NCBI GenBank assembly: GCA_020352495.1
Contig: CP070677.1
Location: forward strand, 95,214 to 138,627
Length of the DNA stretch: 43,414 nucleotides
Source of the DNA: Candidatus Latescibacterota bacterium
Lineage (GTDB): Bacteria > Krumholzibacteriota > Krumholzibacteriia > WVZY01
Direction of reading: 5' to 3'
The notes beneath the pieces are model-generated. The model saw only the letters and a list, made by a program, of their open reading frames with translations, did no database searches and had not been told where the DNA came from. Numbering within the stretch: position 1 is the stretch's first letter; every line of letters begins with the position of its first letter. The position numbers and the translations under genes are program-made. Below are positions 7,784 to 17,125 of the stretch, piece after piece.

Positions 7784-9892
7784 CTATCTCGGTGTCGCAT
7801 CGGGAAGCCCGCCGTCAACGGGAAGCGTGGCGCCCGTTGTGGGTGTCTGCCGCGTGACGAAGAACAGCACCGCCTTTGCCACATGTGTGGCGGTCACACG
7901 TGCCTTGAGCAGGTTTCTATCGCGGTAGTAGTCTTCGAGTCCTTTCTCATCCAGACCCCGCGCCCGCATACGATCCGGGCCGACTTCCTTCCAAAGACCG
8001 GATTTTCGAGTACCATGGGAAAACACGGCATCCGGCGAGACCATATTGACACGAACACCAATTTCCGCCAGTTCGAGGCTTGCTATCCGTGCGAGCTGGT
8101 GGGCGGCCGCCTTTGTCGCGCTGTACGCGCCAAACTTTGCGCCTGGTGCGAATACGTTTTTCGTCGAAAGCAAAACCACGTCGCCACCGGTGCCTTGGTT
8201 TTTGAATCGTCTCCCCGCTTCGGAGAGAATATTGAGCGTTCCTTCAACGTTTACCTTTTCAAGCTTTCTGAATTCCTCGGGCACCATCGAGGCCAACGAG
8301 GAAACATGTGCAGCCCCCGCGTTTGCTACCACGACGTCCACACCACCCCACCCCTGTATCACCCTGTCGAACCCTTGAGTGACCGAGTCCGGATCGGTGA
8401 CATCCAGAGCGACGGCAAAGACCCTCTCTCCATAGGTCTGTTTTAGCTCCGCAGCCAGCGACATCAACGCATCTCCGTGAAGATCCGAGACCGCGACGTG
8501 GCAACCTTCCTCGAGAAGCGCCTCGCAGATCCCAGCACCGATCGCCCCCGCGGCGCCGGTCACGAGCGCGACGGCACTCCGAAGCAAGTTGCCCTCTCCC
8601 CGCATGAGCTTTGCGTGTTGAAGGCCAAAATACTCCATGTCGAAAATGTGGTTCTCGGCAAGTCCTTCGTAATCGCCCATCGCCGCGATTTTCATCTTTG
8701 TAGCTATCGTCTGCGAAGCAATGTCTCTCACAACCCCCGCTTCCTCGACATCGCGACCGGCGCACACCACCCCCAACCCGGGCAGAAAAACGACCCGCGG
8801 CATCGGGTCAAAACGTTCGACTCCCGGTTGGAGCCGATCCGAATGACGCTCGAAGTACGTATCGTATTCCCTCGCGTAATCTTGAATCGCGGTGGATATC
8901 TTCTCCTTTAGAGCGTGATAATTGTCGAACTGCGGATCGTCAATCCACAACGGAAGCGGTTTTGTACGGATCAGATGATCGGCCGTCAGCGGCGGTGTCA
9001 GAGCGATTTCCTTCCCCCGCTCCGAATCGACCAGCGCTAGCGATTGATCCGTAATGAGCGGACGAAGAATGACTCGATCATACGGCCAGTCGGTATTGCC
9101 GGTCGGGACGGCAAGCGCTCCTCTCACCGCAGACGCGATGTTGAGATATCTATCCCGTGCTTTTGAGGGATCTGTTACCCGCTTCGCTGTAATCGGTTTA
9201 CCCGTATTCGCGGAGACGTACTTCTCGGCCCGCGTGACGAGATCGATCGTCTTTTCATAAGACTCGCGAGCAGTCTCCCCCCAGGTGACGAGTCCGTGTT
9301 TTAACAACACCATACCCTCGGCCTGTGGTGATGCCTCATACGCGGCCGCGGCCGTTTTGGCGAGTTCAAAACCGGGTTTGACGTAGTCCAACACGATGAG
9401 GTTTTCACCCAGGGCTTCCCGAACAACGGTTGCGCCCCCTACCTGATTTGTCAGACCCAGGATCGCGTCGGCGTGCGTGTGGTCGACGTATTTCGCCGGG
9501 ATGAAGACATGCAGAAGCGCTTCGATAGACGGCGTCGGCGATTGCGCGTCGAATAGACTCGTTCGCAACTCGTTGACCATCGCATCGTCGGAAAGCGTCT
9601 CCAACTGTTTCAATCGTTCCAGTCTCCCCAGATCCAATGCCGGATGACCTTGGGGTTCAATGTCGGCGAGGTCGTGACCCGAAGCCTTTATAAATATTGC
9701 GGGGACGTCCACACCAAGGACATTGGTGTATGAGCTTTTGACCGACGTATTGCCGCCGCCGTGTAGAACAAGCCCCTTCTCGACGCCAATGAGCCGGCTC
9801 GCGTACAAACGCAGCGCCAGGTCTTCCCCCGTTTCGCCCGCGTAAGCGGTTATGAACTCGGTCGCCTTTTTTTCCGACCAACCGTTCTCCAT
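7784..9892 (-). CDS. Bifunctional class II aldolase / short-chain dehydrogenase
   Basis: This fusion has an N-terminal class II aldolase/adducin domain (about residues 1-400) and a C-terminal SDR domain (about 430-700). In the aldolase part YVDHTHADAILG supplies metal-binding histidines and GLVLHGGGNTSVK is the family N-terminal motif. In the SDR part ALVTGAAGAIGAG is the nucleotide loop and YSATKAAAH holds the Tyr and Lys of the YxxxK pair. The architecture equals the rhamnulose-1-phosphate aldolase/lactaldehyde dehydrogenase fusion, so cleavage of a ketose-1-phosphate and oxidation of the aldehyde is the expected role; the exact sugar is not visible. I chose the ATG at 9892, with AGGTGA eight bases upstream; a GTG at 9904 lacks a site. 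It follows the LsrF-like gene by about 100 bases and could share its transcript. Confidence 0.88.
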   Translation of the reverse strand: MENGWSEKKATEFITAYAGETGEDLALRLYASRLIGVEKGLVLHGGGNTSVKSSYTNVLGVDVPAIFIKASGHDLADIEPQGHPALDLGRLERLKQLETLSDDAMVNELRTSLFDAQSPTPSIEALLHVFIPAKYVDHTHADAILGLTNQVGGATVVREALGENLIVLDYVKPGFELAKTAAAAYEASPQAEGMVLLKHGLVTWGETARESYEKTIDLVTRAEKYVSANTGKPITAKRVTDPSKARDRYLNIASAVRGALAVPTGNTDWPYDRVILRPLITDQSLALVDSERGKEIALTPPLTADHLIRTKPLPLWIDDPQFDNYHALKEKISTAIQDYAREYDTYFERHSDRLQPGVERFDPMPRVVFLPGLGVVCAGRDVEEAGVVRDIASQTIATKMKIAAMGDYEGLAENHIFDMEYFGLQHAKLMRGEGNLLRSAVALVTGAAGAIGAGICEALLEEGCHVAVSDLHGDALMSLAAELKQTYGERVFAVALDVTDPDSVTQGFDRVIQGWGGVDVVVANAGAAHVSSLASMVPEEFRKLEKVNVEGTLNILSEAGRRFKNQGTGGDVVLLSTKNVFAPGAKFGAYSATKAAAHQLARIASLELAEIGVRVNMVSPDAVFSHGTRKSGLWKEVGPDRMRARGLDEKGLEDYYRDRNLLKARVTATHVAKAVLFFVTRQTPTTGATLPVDGGLPDATPR

Positions 9893-9991
9893 TGAACGTG
9901 TCACCTGGTTTGTGATATTAGGGCCGGAGTCGAGGTCGCTGCGACGTCTTGTTACCGGGGTCGCACCGCCCGACGTGCCAGATCTGCCTTC

Positions 9992-10876
9992 TTATTTCTT
10001 TTCGTTTTTTAATGTCTGATACAGATCGTGCGCCCGTTCAGGTGTCATATCCGCATGAACGACGCTTCGCACGGCCTGGATCATCGCCTCGGGTGCGTCG
10101 GACTGGAAGATATTTCGCCCCATGTCGACACCGGCCGCCCCTTGTCCCACGGCGTTGGAAGCCATGGTGAGCGCATCGAGCTCGGACATCTTTTTGCCAC
10201 CAGCAATGACGATCGGGACGGGACACGCCGCCGTAACGGTGTCGAAGCCCTCGTTGACATAGTATGTCTTGACGTATGACGCTCCAAGCTCGGCGCAAAT
10301 TCGCGTCGCAAGACGCATGTATTTGGCGTCCCTCGCCATATCCTTCCCCACCGCCGTTACCCCAAGCACCGGCACCCCGAAGCGGTTACCCGCATCGACG
10401 AGTCTCGTCATGTTGTGGATGGACTTCGTCTCGTACTCGCCGCCGATGAAGACCTGAACGGCGACCGCGGCGACATTCAGACGGATCGCATCCTCCATGT
10501 CCACTGCGATTTCCTCGTTTGAAAGCTCTTTGAGGATGCTTGGGCCGCCGCTGGCCCGGAGCACAACTCCCTTGTTGAAGGTCGGCGGAATCGTTGAGCG
10601 AAGGATACCGCGTGTGCACATTAGTGTGTCCGCGTACTCGAGAAGGGGAACAATACTAATGTCGATTCGTTCGAGCCCCGAGGTCGGGCCGAGAAAATAA
10701 CCGTGATCGACCGCGAGCATCACCGTGCGGTTGGTTTTTGGATTAAAGATGTTCGAGAGGCGGTTTTTCATACCCCATTCGAGCGAGTTCGATCCCCGAA
10801 GCGCGAATGGCTCGCTCTTCATCGGGATGTCAACATAGTAGTCTTTCGATTCTTGGACTGCATCTTTGTCGGCCAT
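9992..10876 (-). CDS. lsrF: LsrF-like class I aldolase/thiolase
   Basis: The true start is the ATG at 10876: GAAGGAG sits seven bases upstream, and family similarity begins exactly there (MADKDAV). The 294-residue protein resembles E. coli LsrF along its whole length as I remember that sequence, including [19 protein letters not shown], the [10 protein letters not shown] segment, the VKTYYV segment carrying the Schiff-base lysine K203, PIVIAGGKK and [11 protein letters not shown]. LsrF cleaves phospho-AI-2 products with CoA, but no other lsr gene is here. Beside the aldolase/dehydrogenase fusion it may instead act in a sugar-phosphate route as a DhnA-type aldolase. It has its own promoter candidate 28 bases upstream. 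Confidence 0.85.
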   Translation of the reverse strand: MADKDAVQESKDYYVDIPMKSEPFALRGSNSLEWGMKNRLSNIFNPKTNRTVMLAVDHGYFLGPTSGLERIDISIVPLLEYADTLMCTRGILRSTIPPTFNKGVVLRASGGPSILKELSNEEIAVDMEDAIRLNVAAVAVQVFIGGEYETKSIHNMTRLVDAGNRFGVPVLGVTAVGKDMARDAKYMRLATRICAELGASYVKTYYVNEGFDTVTAACPVPIVIAGGKKMSELDALTMASNAVGQGAAGVDMGRNIFQSDAPEAMIQAVRSVVHADMTPERAHDLYQTLKNEKK

Positions 10877-10910
10877 ATTGATTCTCCTTCGTGCCTGGTA
10901 AGTCATCGGA

Positions 10911-10939
10911 AGTCTACCACGGGGCTTTGGGTATCTCAA
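10911..10939 (-). promoter_or_regulatory. Sigma70-type promoter candidate for the LsrF-like gene
   Basis: Minus strand TTGAGA (10939-10934), 17-base spacer, TAGACT (10916-10911). The predicted start near 10904 leaves a leader of about 28 bases with the GAAGGAG site before the ATG at 10876, a very natural layout. Confidence 0.5.
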
Positions 10940-11134
10940 GACGCATGTTGTCGCCCTTGGGTTGGCAGGGAGCCAAAGACTCTCGATCATCCACCCCAAC
11001 GACTGGAAATATCCACGTTCCGTGCCCACCGGAGCGGAGTGCTTCAATTCTGTCCCGAAATGGGGTATCATTTATAGAAGACCGAGCGATCCAATGACCG
11101 CGGGCGATCTAGATACAACACGGGGATACCGGAT

Positions 11135-11623
11135 ATGAAGTGGCCTGTTTTCTTTTCCTTCGCAATGGCTCTTTTTCTCTGCTCCCCGGCAACATTTGCC
11201 GAGGACAGCGGAACCAAGCGGATCGTTTTTCTCAATCTGACACTCGAAGGTGACGAGATCCGTCTCGACAACATTAAGATTGCAGACGGCACGCTCAAAC
11301 TGCGTAAACGATTCCGGCTTGTCCCAAATCACCTGTATTTCGCGGTGACGTCAGCACTGGGAGAGACACTCTACGAAGATACCGTAGCGGACCCCTCATT
11401 TCTCCGTGTGGAATATGAGGACGCCGAGGGTAATCTCCAAATCAAAACGGCGAGACGGGACGTCACAAATTTCGCCATTCGAATACCGTATGACAAAAAC
11501 GCTCATCGAATAGCGATACACAGAATCGGCGCCGAGACCGACGGGATTGACCGAATGAGCTGGCGTTCCGATCCAATTGGCTCGTTCGTTATAGATTTAC
11601 CAGGAGGAACAGATGAAGAATAG
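11135..11623 (+). CDS. Small secreted protein of unknown function
   Basis: The 162-residue protein starts MKWPVFFSFAMALFLCS and has a signal-peptide cleavage site around ATFAED near residues 20-24. The mature part is about 138 residues, predicted mostly beta by its alternating pattern, with no cysteine and no motif I recognise. It ends eleven bases inside the next gene, so the two are translationally coupled with the M64 peptidase. A role as partner, inhibitor or chaperone of that peptidase is possible but only inferred from the coupling. Confidence 0.7.
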   Translation: MKWPVFFSFAMALFLCSPATFAEDSGTKRIVFLNLTLEGDEIRLDNIKIADGTLKLRKRFRLVPNHLYFAVTSALGETLYEDTVADPSFLRVEYEDAEGNLQIKTARRDVTNFAIRIPYDKNAHRIAIHRIGAETDGIDRMSWRSDPIGSFVIDLPGGTDEE

Positions 11624-13091
11624 TCTGCTGTTCCTCGCAGTCCTGATTCTCGTGTTCGCCGTCAATGGTCACGCGCCGGCAGACGCACAGACCTTTCCCG
11701 TCCAACCGATAATGGTGAATGGGGCGACAGACGACCGCATAAATATCGTCTTCCTCAGCGAAGGGTACACATCGGCTGAGATGTCACAGTTCATCCTCGA
11801 CGTCCAAAGCGCGACGATCGATCTGTTCGACACGCCGCCGTACGAAGAGTACGAGCTATATTTCAACGTGTATGCCATCGAGGTGCCTTCCGTAGAGTCG
11901 GGAACCGATCATCCATATACGGCGTCGGATTGTCCCGACGGACTCGAGACGTTTTTTAGCAACACCTATTTTAACAGCACATTCGACTTCGGCGGGATCC
12001 ACCGTCTGCTGGTGGTGCAAAACAGCTTGGCGGTTTCCTCCGTCTTGACAGACAATTTTCCCGAGTGGGACGTCGTGTTTATCGTCGTCAACCACCCGTA
12101 TTACGGGGGATCCGGAGGTTCCTTTGCTACCTTTTCGACCCACACGGCTGCCTCCGAGGTAGCGATACATGAACTCGGTCATTCCTTTGCCGATCTGGCC
12201 GATGAATACGAGTACGGAGGCATGCCGGGTTATGAAGCCCCGAACGCCACGGCGGAGACCCAACGTGAGTTGATCAGATGGAACAACTGGATCGAGCTTT
12301 CCACCCCGATACCGACACCCGAGACACCCGTCTACGAAAACGTGGTTGGCCTGTTCGAGGGCGCCGTCTACAACCCGGTCGGTTGGTATCGCCCCAAGCT
12401 CGACTGTAAAATGCGGGCCTTGGGGATCCCCTTCTGCGAGGTATGCGCCGAACAGACGATCATCTCGGTCTACAACATATTGAGTACCATCGAGGACTAC
12501 GATCCACCGTCGCCGGTGGTGACGTTGTACCAAAGCGAGATCAAGGAGTTCTCCGTGACCACCCCGGAGCCGACTCCCAATACAATTGAAACCACGTGGT
12601 CCATTGACGGGATGCCGGTTGCCGTGGGCACAAACAGCTACTGGCTCAACGCCACCGAACACGGTCTTGGAACATTTGTGTTGGATGCGGTCAGCAGAGA
12701 TACGACGGAACTGGTTCGTACCGACCCCGGGGGACTCCTCGAGGCCGATGTGACGTGGACGGTGGAGATCGACACGGTCGTGACCGCCGTTGGCGATGTC
12801 GTCGGCATGGGCCGCGAAGCGCGCCTCTACCAAAATGTTCCCAACCCGTTCAATCCGGTAACGACCATTCGGTATTACATACCGGAGGACGGACACACAA
12901 CACTCATCATCTTCGATGTGACGGGCGAAAAGGTCAAAACGCTTGTCGACGGTATGCAAACCAACGGTGAGAAGACCGCCATCTGGGACGGGCTCAACGA
13001 CTCGGGACAGCGGGTGAGCTCCGGCATCTACTTTTACAAACTCCACACCCGTCGTGAGGATCGGGTGAAGAAAATGCTCCTCGTCAAGTAG
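11613..13091 (+). CDS. Secreted M64-family metallopeptidase with FlgD-like C-terminal domain
   Basis: The 492-residue protein starts at an ATG preceded by an AGGAGG site and has a Sec signal peptide ending near ADAQ at residue 26. The zinc motif is HELGH (H186, E187, H190) followed by SFADLADEYEYGG, which is the M64 (IgA peptidase M64) signature with its conserved L-A-D-E-Y. An upstream motif INIVFLSEGYT near residue 43 is also typical. Residues about 404-492 form the FlgD-like Ig domain, with VPNPFNPVTTIRYYIP, WDGLNDSGQRVSSGIYFYKL and the basic end KKMLLVK. This domain recurs on the S8 and M6 proteases of this window. Expected location is outside the cell or on its surface, cleaving peptides. 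Confidence 0.9.
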   Translation: MKNSLLFLAVLILVFAVNGHAPADAQTFPVQPIMVNGATDDRINIVFLSEGYTSAEMSQFILDVQSATIDLFDTPPYEEYELYFNVYAIEVPSVESGTDHPYTASDCPDGLETFFSNTYFNSTFDFGGIHRLLVVQNSLAVSSVLTDNFPEWDVVFIVVNHPYYGGSGGSFATFSTHTAASEVAIHELGHSFADLADEYEYGGMPGYEAPNATAETQRELIRWNNWIELSTPIPTPETPVYENVVGLFEGAVYNPVGWYRPKLDCKMRALGIPFCEVCAEQTIISVYNILSTIEDYDPPSPVVTLYQSEIKEFSVTTPEPTPNTIETTWSIDGMPVAVGTNSYWLNATEHGLGTFVLDAVSRDTTELVRTDPGGLLEADVTWTVEIDTVVTAVGDVVGMGREARLYQNVPNPFNPVTTIRYYIPEDGHTTLIIFDVTGEKVKTLVDGMQTNGEKTAIWDGLNDSGQRVSSGIYFYKLHTRREDRVKKMLLVK

Positions 13092-13130
13092 TCCACCGAT
13101 CAGTCGAGGAGGTACCACGCCGATTCATGT

Positions 13131-13835
13131 TCATTTATGTCGATTTGGCAGACAGAGCGGGAGGGCGCTCTCGGCATGTATCCTGGTGGTGTTGAGAAAG
13201 GGTATCCCAAACTCGTCTTTCGTGAGAATCAAAGGGAGTTCAGTACACCCAAGGATTAGACCTTGAATAGAACTCTCATCGATCATTCGTCTCACGATCG
13301 ACAGCAACCCGTCGCGGGTGTCCGCAACGATCTCTCCGATCACGAGTTCATTTAGTATCTTGTCGTAAATGTAATCCTGATCCTCCGGATCTGGCACGAC
13401 GATATCGATGCGTTCACGAGAAAATACCTTCTGGTAGTAGTCCGCACGCATCGTGAACTTTGTCCCAAAAAGACCAAGTTTGCGAAGCCCGAGCTGTTTC
13501 GCGACACGCACCGTTTCCTCCACAATGCTAATCATCGGAATCGGTGAACCGGCGTTCACCTCGTCGAAGACCACATGCGGTGTATTTGCCGCGATCATCG
13601 CAAAATCCGCCTCCGCTCTGTGGAGCATCTCCACACCGTGGCTGAGCCACCCCGCTACTTTGTCCCATGCACCGGCTTCCGCCGCGTCGATGAATTCGCC
13701 AAGGTTCACGCTGTATATGATGATCTTGGGGTAACTCTGCCCGCCTACCTGTTTTTGATAGGAGCTGGTGATGATATGGTAGTACTCCAGAGTGGTCTCT
13801 GGCCCAAGCCCGCCGATAATACCGATCGTTTTCAT
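13131..13835 (-). CDS. Aspartate/glutamate racemase family protein
   Basis: The 234-residue protein begins MKTIGIIGGLGPETTLEYY, the family N-terminus, and carries GCTELPLI with Cys197, one of the two catalytic cysteines of this fold. The first cysteine motif (normally C-N-T-x-H) reads AANTPH, so position 83 is Ala. Known two-base racemases use Cys/Cys or a Thr/Cys variant; with Ala/Cys this protein may racemise asymmetrically or catalyse a different reaction such as isomerisation or decarboxylation. It lies 42 bases downstream of hemD on the same strand and could be the last gene of the hem transcript, although no functional link to heme is apparent. The start has no obvious Shine-Dalgarno. 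Confidence 0.82.
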   Translation of the reverse strand: MKTIGIIGGLGPETTLEYYHIITSSYQKQVGGQSYPKIIIYSVNLGEFIDAAEAGAWDKVAGWLSHGVEMLHRAEADFAMIAANTPHVVFDEVNAGSPIPMISIVEETVRVAKQLGLRKLGLFGTKFTMRADYYQKVFSRERIDIVVPDPEDQDYIYDKILNELVIGEIVADTRDGLLSIVRRMIDESSIQGLILGCTELPLILTKDEFGIPFLNTTRIHAESALPLCLPNRHK

Positions 13836-13877
13836 TTGATCATGAGTTGGAGTATTTAAAGCACCAAAACACCGGTT

Positions 13878-14657
13878 TCAACCTGTTGGCCGTCCAAAAT
13901 AGGATACCAAAGCCGCCACGAGGCTTTCCACTGTGTTCTCCGGAGCCGTAACGGTGACGGAAAGATTGTGGGTCTCGGCGGTTCTTGCCGTTTTCCGGCC
14001 TAGGCACGCGATACAAACGTTGCGAAGGGACTCGGGATCACCTCCCTCCTTCGCCAAACGTCTCATGAAATTATCGACGGTGGAGGAACTGGTGAACGTC
14101 ACCGCGTCGATTTCATCTCGAAAGAGAAGCAATGGTACGTCTACACCACCGCTGCCCAAGATCGTCCGGTACGCCGGTACGACCCGAACCACCGCGCCCG
14201 CCAACCTCAGACCCTCCGCGAGAACAGGTCGGGCCAGATCCGATTGTGGAAGAAATATTCGTAGGCCTGACGCCGGTGAAAACGATTTTACCAACCCCTC
14301 GGCTTCGTGTTGATCGGGCACCAGCGCAACGTCCAGTCCGAGCAGCGATTCGATCTCTTCGGCTGTGCCCGGCCCGACCCCGGCGATTCTGGCCTTCGCG
14401 ATACTCGCCGGCTCGACCCCCAAATCACCGAGACGCTCAAAAACAGCGCGAACCGTATTGGCGCTTGTGAATACGATCCAGTCAAATTCGCCGTTTGCCG
14501 CGGATCTGAGACTGCGATCGAGCTCGCGGGTATCCTCGACCGGTTTGACCGCAATACAAGGATACATGAGCGGTACCCCACCGCGTTCTTCGATGAGCGC
14601 CGCCAGTTTACCCGCCTGGTGTTCGGCGCGGGTGATTACGATTCTCTTCGACTTCAT
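13878..14657 (-). CDS. hemD: Uroporphyrinogen-III synthase
   Basis: The 259-residue protein has the loose HemD pattern: an N-terminal KRIVITRAEHQAGKLAALIE, then FDWIVFTSANTVRAVFERL near 78-96, IAGVGPGTAEEIE, and in the second half DAVTFTSSSTVDNFM and CIACLGRKTARTAE. HemD closes linear hydroxymethylbilane to uroporphyrinogen III with inversion of ring D. The start codon overlaps the end of hemC by four bases, so the pair is translationally coupled, which supports the call in this fast-diverging family. Confidence 0.9.
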   Translation of the reverse strand: MKSKRIVITRAEHQAGKLAALIEERGGVPLMYPCIAVKPVEDTRELDRSLRSAANGEFDWIVFTSANTVRAVFERLGDLGVEPASIAKARIAGVGPGTAEEIESLLGLDVALVPDQHEAEGLVKSFSPASGLRIFLPQSDLARPVLAEGLRLAGAVVRVVPAYRTILGSGGVDVPLLLFRDEIDAVTFTSSSTVDNFMRRLAKEGGDPESLRNVCIACLGRKTARTAETHNLSVTVTAPENTVESLVAALVSYFGRPTG

Positions 14658-15607
14658 CGGTCCGTACCAAGGAGAACGGATGCGCCTCTTTCGAGTGCCT
14701 CGGTTGCCAGATCAGTGCCAAGCCGCTGTGCTTCTCCGACGTCCCGCACGGTCGCCGTGCCGTCAACGTCAATCTGTCTCAAGCCGTCCGGCGCAGACAC
14801 CCTTCCCCTGAGATGCAGTTCGCCGTTTCTGCGCTCACCAAGAGCGCAGACCGGTATGGAACATCCTCCACCAAGCCCCGTCAGAAACGAACGCTCGGCG
14901 GTGACGGTCAATTCACTTCCGATATCGTTTATCGTTCGGACCAGCGCGAGCGAGGACCCGTCGTCGCGGCACTGGACACCCAACGCGCCCTGACCCGGGG
15001 CGGGGAGCATCAGATCGAGCTCAAGCACCTGTGTGACCACATCCAGACGACCAAGACGTTCAAGGCCAGCGTAGGCGAGCACGATCGCATCATAACCGCC
15101 CTGTGAGTCGAGGGCTTTTCGAATTCGGGTGTCGACATTGCCTCGTATGTCTTTGATCTTGAGATCGGGCCGGGCATACAAAAGCTGAGCGGCACGGCGC
15201 GGGCTGCCTGTCCCGACTTCTGCGCCGCTTGGCAATGTTTCCAACGTGAAACCCCGGTGGCTCACGAGAACGTCCGCCGGATTCCCGCGCCCCGGAAACG
15301 CACCGATGACCAACCCCTCCGCGCACTCTGTCGGGACATCCTTGGCGCTGTGGACGGCGATATCGATGTCACCGTTCAGGAGAGCTGTTTCTAGCTCCGC
15401 GGTGAAAACTCCTTTTCCTCCGATAGACGGAAGCGTCGAGTCGAGGATCCTGTCACCCCGTGTCGTTATCACCTGTATGTCAATCTCGAGATCCGGGTGA
15501 CGCCCGACGAGCAGGCCCTTTACGTGATCCGTTTGCCACCGGGCCAGCACGGAACCACGGGTGCCGATCCGAATTCTGGCCCCCCCGTCTTTTTCCGTGT
15601 TACTCAT
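14654..15607 (-). CDS. hemC: Porphobilinogen deaminase (hydroxymethylbilane synthase)
   Basis: The 317-residue protein begins its conserved region IRIGTRGSVLARWQTDHVK, continues with GGKGVFTAELETALL, HSAKDVPTE, the substrate-binding GTGSPRRAAQL and DIRGNVDTRIRK, and carries the dipyrromethane cofactor cysteine in GGGCSIPVCALGE. It polymerises four porphobilinogens to hydroxymethylbilane in the cytoplasm. It is followed by hemD with a four-base overlap and preceded by hemL about 50 bases away, all on the minus strand. Length is normal for the family. Confidence 0.96.
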   Translation of the reverse strand: MSNTEKDGGARIRIGTRGSVLARWQTDHVKGLLVGRHPDLEIDIQVITTRGDRILDSTLPSIGGKGVFTAELETALLNGDIDIAVHSAKDVPTECAEGLVIGAFPGRGNPADVLVSHRGFTLETLPSGAEVGTGSPRRAAQLLYARPDLKIKDIRGNVDTRIRKALDSQGGYDAIVLAYAGLERLGRLDVVTQVLELDLMLPAPGQGALGVQCRDDGSSLALVRTINDIGSELTVTAERSFLTGLGGGCSIPVCALGERRNGELHLRGRVSAPDGLRQIDVDGTATVRDVGEAQRLGTDLATEALERGASVLLGTDR

Positions 15608-15655
15608 TTTGTTTGGTCGGTTTCCACGAGGTAACTCAACACAGCCAATGTGCGC

Positions 15656-16954
15656 TCATCGTTCCATCTTCATAAAATTCTCGATGCTCTTCAAGGTATA
15701 ATCGATGTCGTCATCCGTGTGCTCACTGCTCACAAACCCTGCCTCGAACTGGCTTGGGGCAAAATAGATCCCCTCCTCGAGCATGGCGTGAAAGAACTTC
15801 TTGTATCGATCCGTGTCGGCGTATCGTTTTGCCGTCTCGAAGTCGGTGATTTCGACGCCGTCTCGCCTGAGGAAATACGTCCCAAACATCGTCCCCGCAT
15901 GACCCGTCTGAACGGGAATACCGTTCTCCTTCCCGATTGCCCCAACGCTCTCGGCCAACTTGGCGGTCTTACCGCCCACCTCGTCGAACACACCGGAGCC
16001 CAATAGCGTACGGAGCGTGGCAAGACCCGCCGACATTGCAAGCGGATTTCCCGAGAGCGTCCCCGCCTGATACATCGGGCCTGCGGGGGCTACGGATCGC
16101 ATGATTTCCCTTTTGCCACCGTATGCGCCAACGGGGAGCCCGCCACCTATTACCTTACCAAGACACGTGAGATCGGGGTCGAGACCGTATATCCTCTGGG
16201 CCCCTCCCAGACCAGCGCGAAAACCGGTCATAACTTCATCGAGAATAAATACGGCGTCGTTGTCCTTGCAGAGTGTTTGAAGACCGCTGAGAAATTCGCG
16301 CTTCCCCTTTACAAAGCCCATGTTTCCCGCTATGGGCTCGACGATCACGGCGGCAATCTCACCGGGAGCCGCTGAGAAGACCTCCCTGACCGCCTCAAGG
16401 TCGTTGTATGGCACCACGATCGTATCCGCGGTCGTCCCCTCCGGTACACCGGGCGAGTCGGGCAGACCCAGCGTCGCCACACCACTCCCCGCCTGTACGA
16501 GCAGCATATCCGCGTGGCCGTGGTAGCAACCGGCAAACTTGACGATCTTGTCGCGTTTCGTATGAGCGCGGGCAAGCCGGAGCGCACTCATCGTCGCCTC
16601 CGTCCCACTGTTGACAAACCGGATCATTTCCAGCGATGGCATCGCGTCGACAGTCACCCGGGCCAGCTCCGACTCGAGCATCGTCGGCATCCCAAAACTC
16701 GTTCCTCGTTCGGCGGTCTCACGGAGTGTCTTCACGACAGCGGGGTGCGCGTGCCCCAGTATCAAAGGCCCCCATGAGAGCACGTAGTCGATGTACCGGT
16801 TACCGTCGATGTCCCAGATGTTCGCGCCCTTCCCTCTTTCTACAAAACGTGGAACACCACCCACACTCCCAAAAGCCCTGACGGGGCTGTTGACTCCACC
16901 GGGGATCAGCTTTTTCGCGTGTTCAAAGAGTTCGCCCGATCTTTTTGTGTTCAC
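15656..16954 (-). CDS. hemL: Glutamate-1-semialdehyde 2,1-aminomutase
   Basis: The 432-residue PLP enzyme has the HemL N-terminus [18 protein letters not shown], the [14 protein letters not shown] cofactor region, [21 protein letters not shown], and the Schiff-base lysine in [17 protein letters not shown]. It converts glutamate-1-semialdehyde to 5-aminolevulinate, the last step of the C5 route, so this organism makes ALA from glutamyl-tRNA. The GTG start at 16954 has AGAGGTG about eight bases upstream. hemA, which supplies the substrate, is not in the window. Confidence 0.96.
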   Translation of the reverse strand: MNTKRSGELFEHAKKLIPGGVNSPVRAFGSVGGVPRFVERGKGANIWDIDGNRYIDYVLSWGPLILGHAHPAVVKTLRETAERGTSFGMPTMLESELARVTVDAMPSLEMIRFVNSGTEATMSALRLARAHTKRDKIVKFAGCYHGHADMLLVQAGSGVATLGLPDSPGVPEGTTADTIVVPYNDLEAVREVFSAAPGEIAAVIVEPIAGNMGFVKGKREFLSGLQTLCKDNDAVFILDEVMTGFRAGLGGAQRIYGLDPDLTCLGKVIGGGLPVGAYGGKREIMRSVAPAGPMYQAGTLSGNPLAMSAGLATLRTLLGSGVFDEVGGKTAKLAESVGAIGKENGIPVQTGHAGTMFGTYFLRRDGVEITDFETAKRYADTDRYKKFFHAMLEEGIYFAPSQFEAGFVSSEHTDDDIDYTLKSIENFMKMER

Positions 16955-17125
16955 GTTTTCTGCACCTCTGTCTTGTGGATTAAACCTACGACCCGCTTTA
17001 CGTTGTCGACCGGTGTACAGGTCGACGTTGGGCTAGTAAACGCTACGCATGTTCGTTTTCCAAGACCTGATGAAAGGGTGTGGTGTTTGCCGGTTCGCCA
17101 CCCCCCCGATGGAACCGGCCGAGGG

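Noticed and set aside
11856..13118. 420-codon open frame on the minus strand opposite the M64 peptidase
   Set aside because: It has no ribosome site or protein family pattern, its composition is that of an antisense shadow, and the opposite strand has HELGH and a complete domain order.
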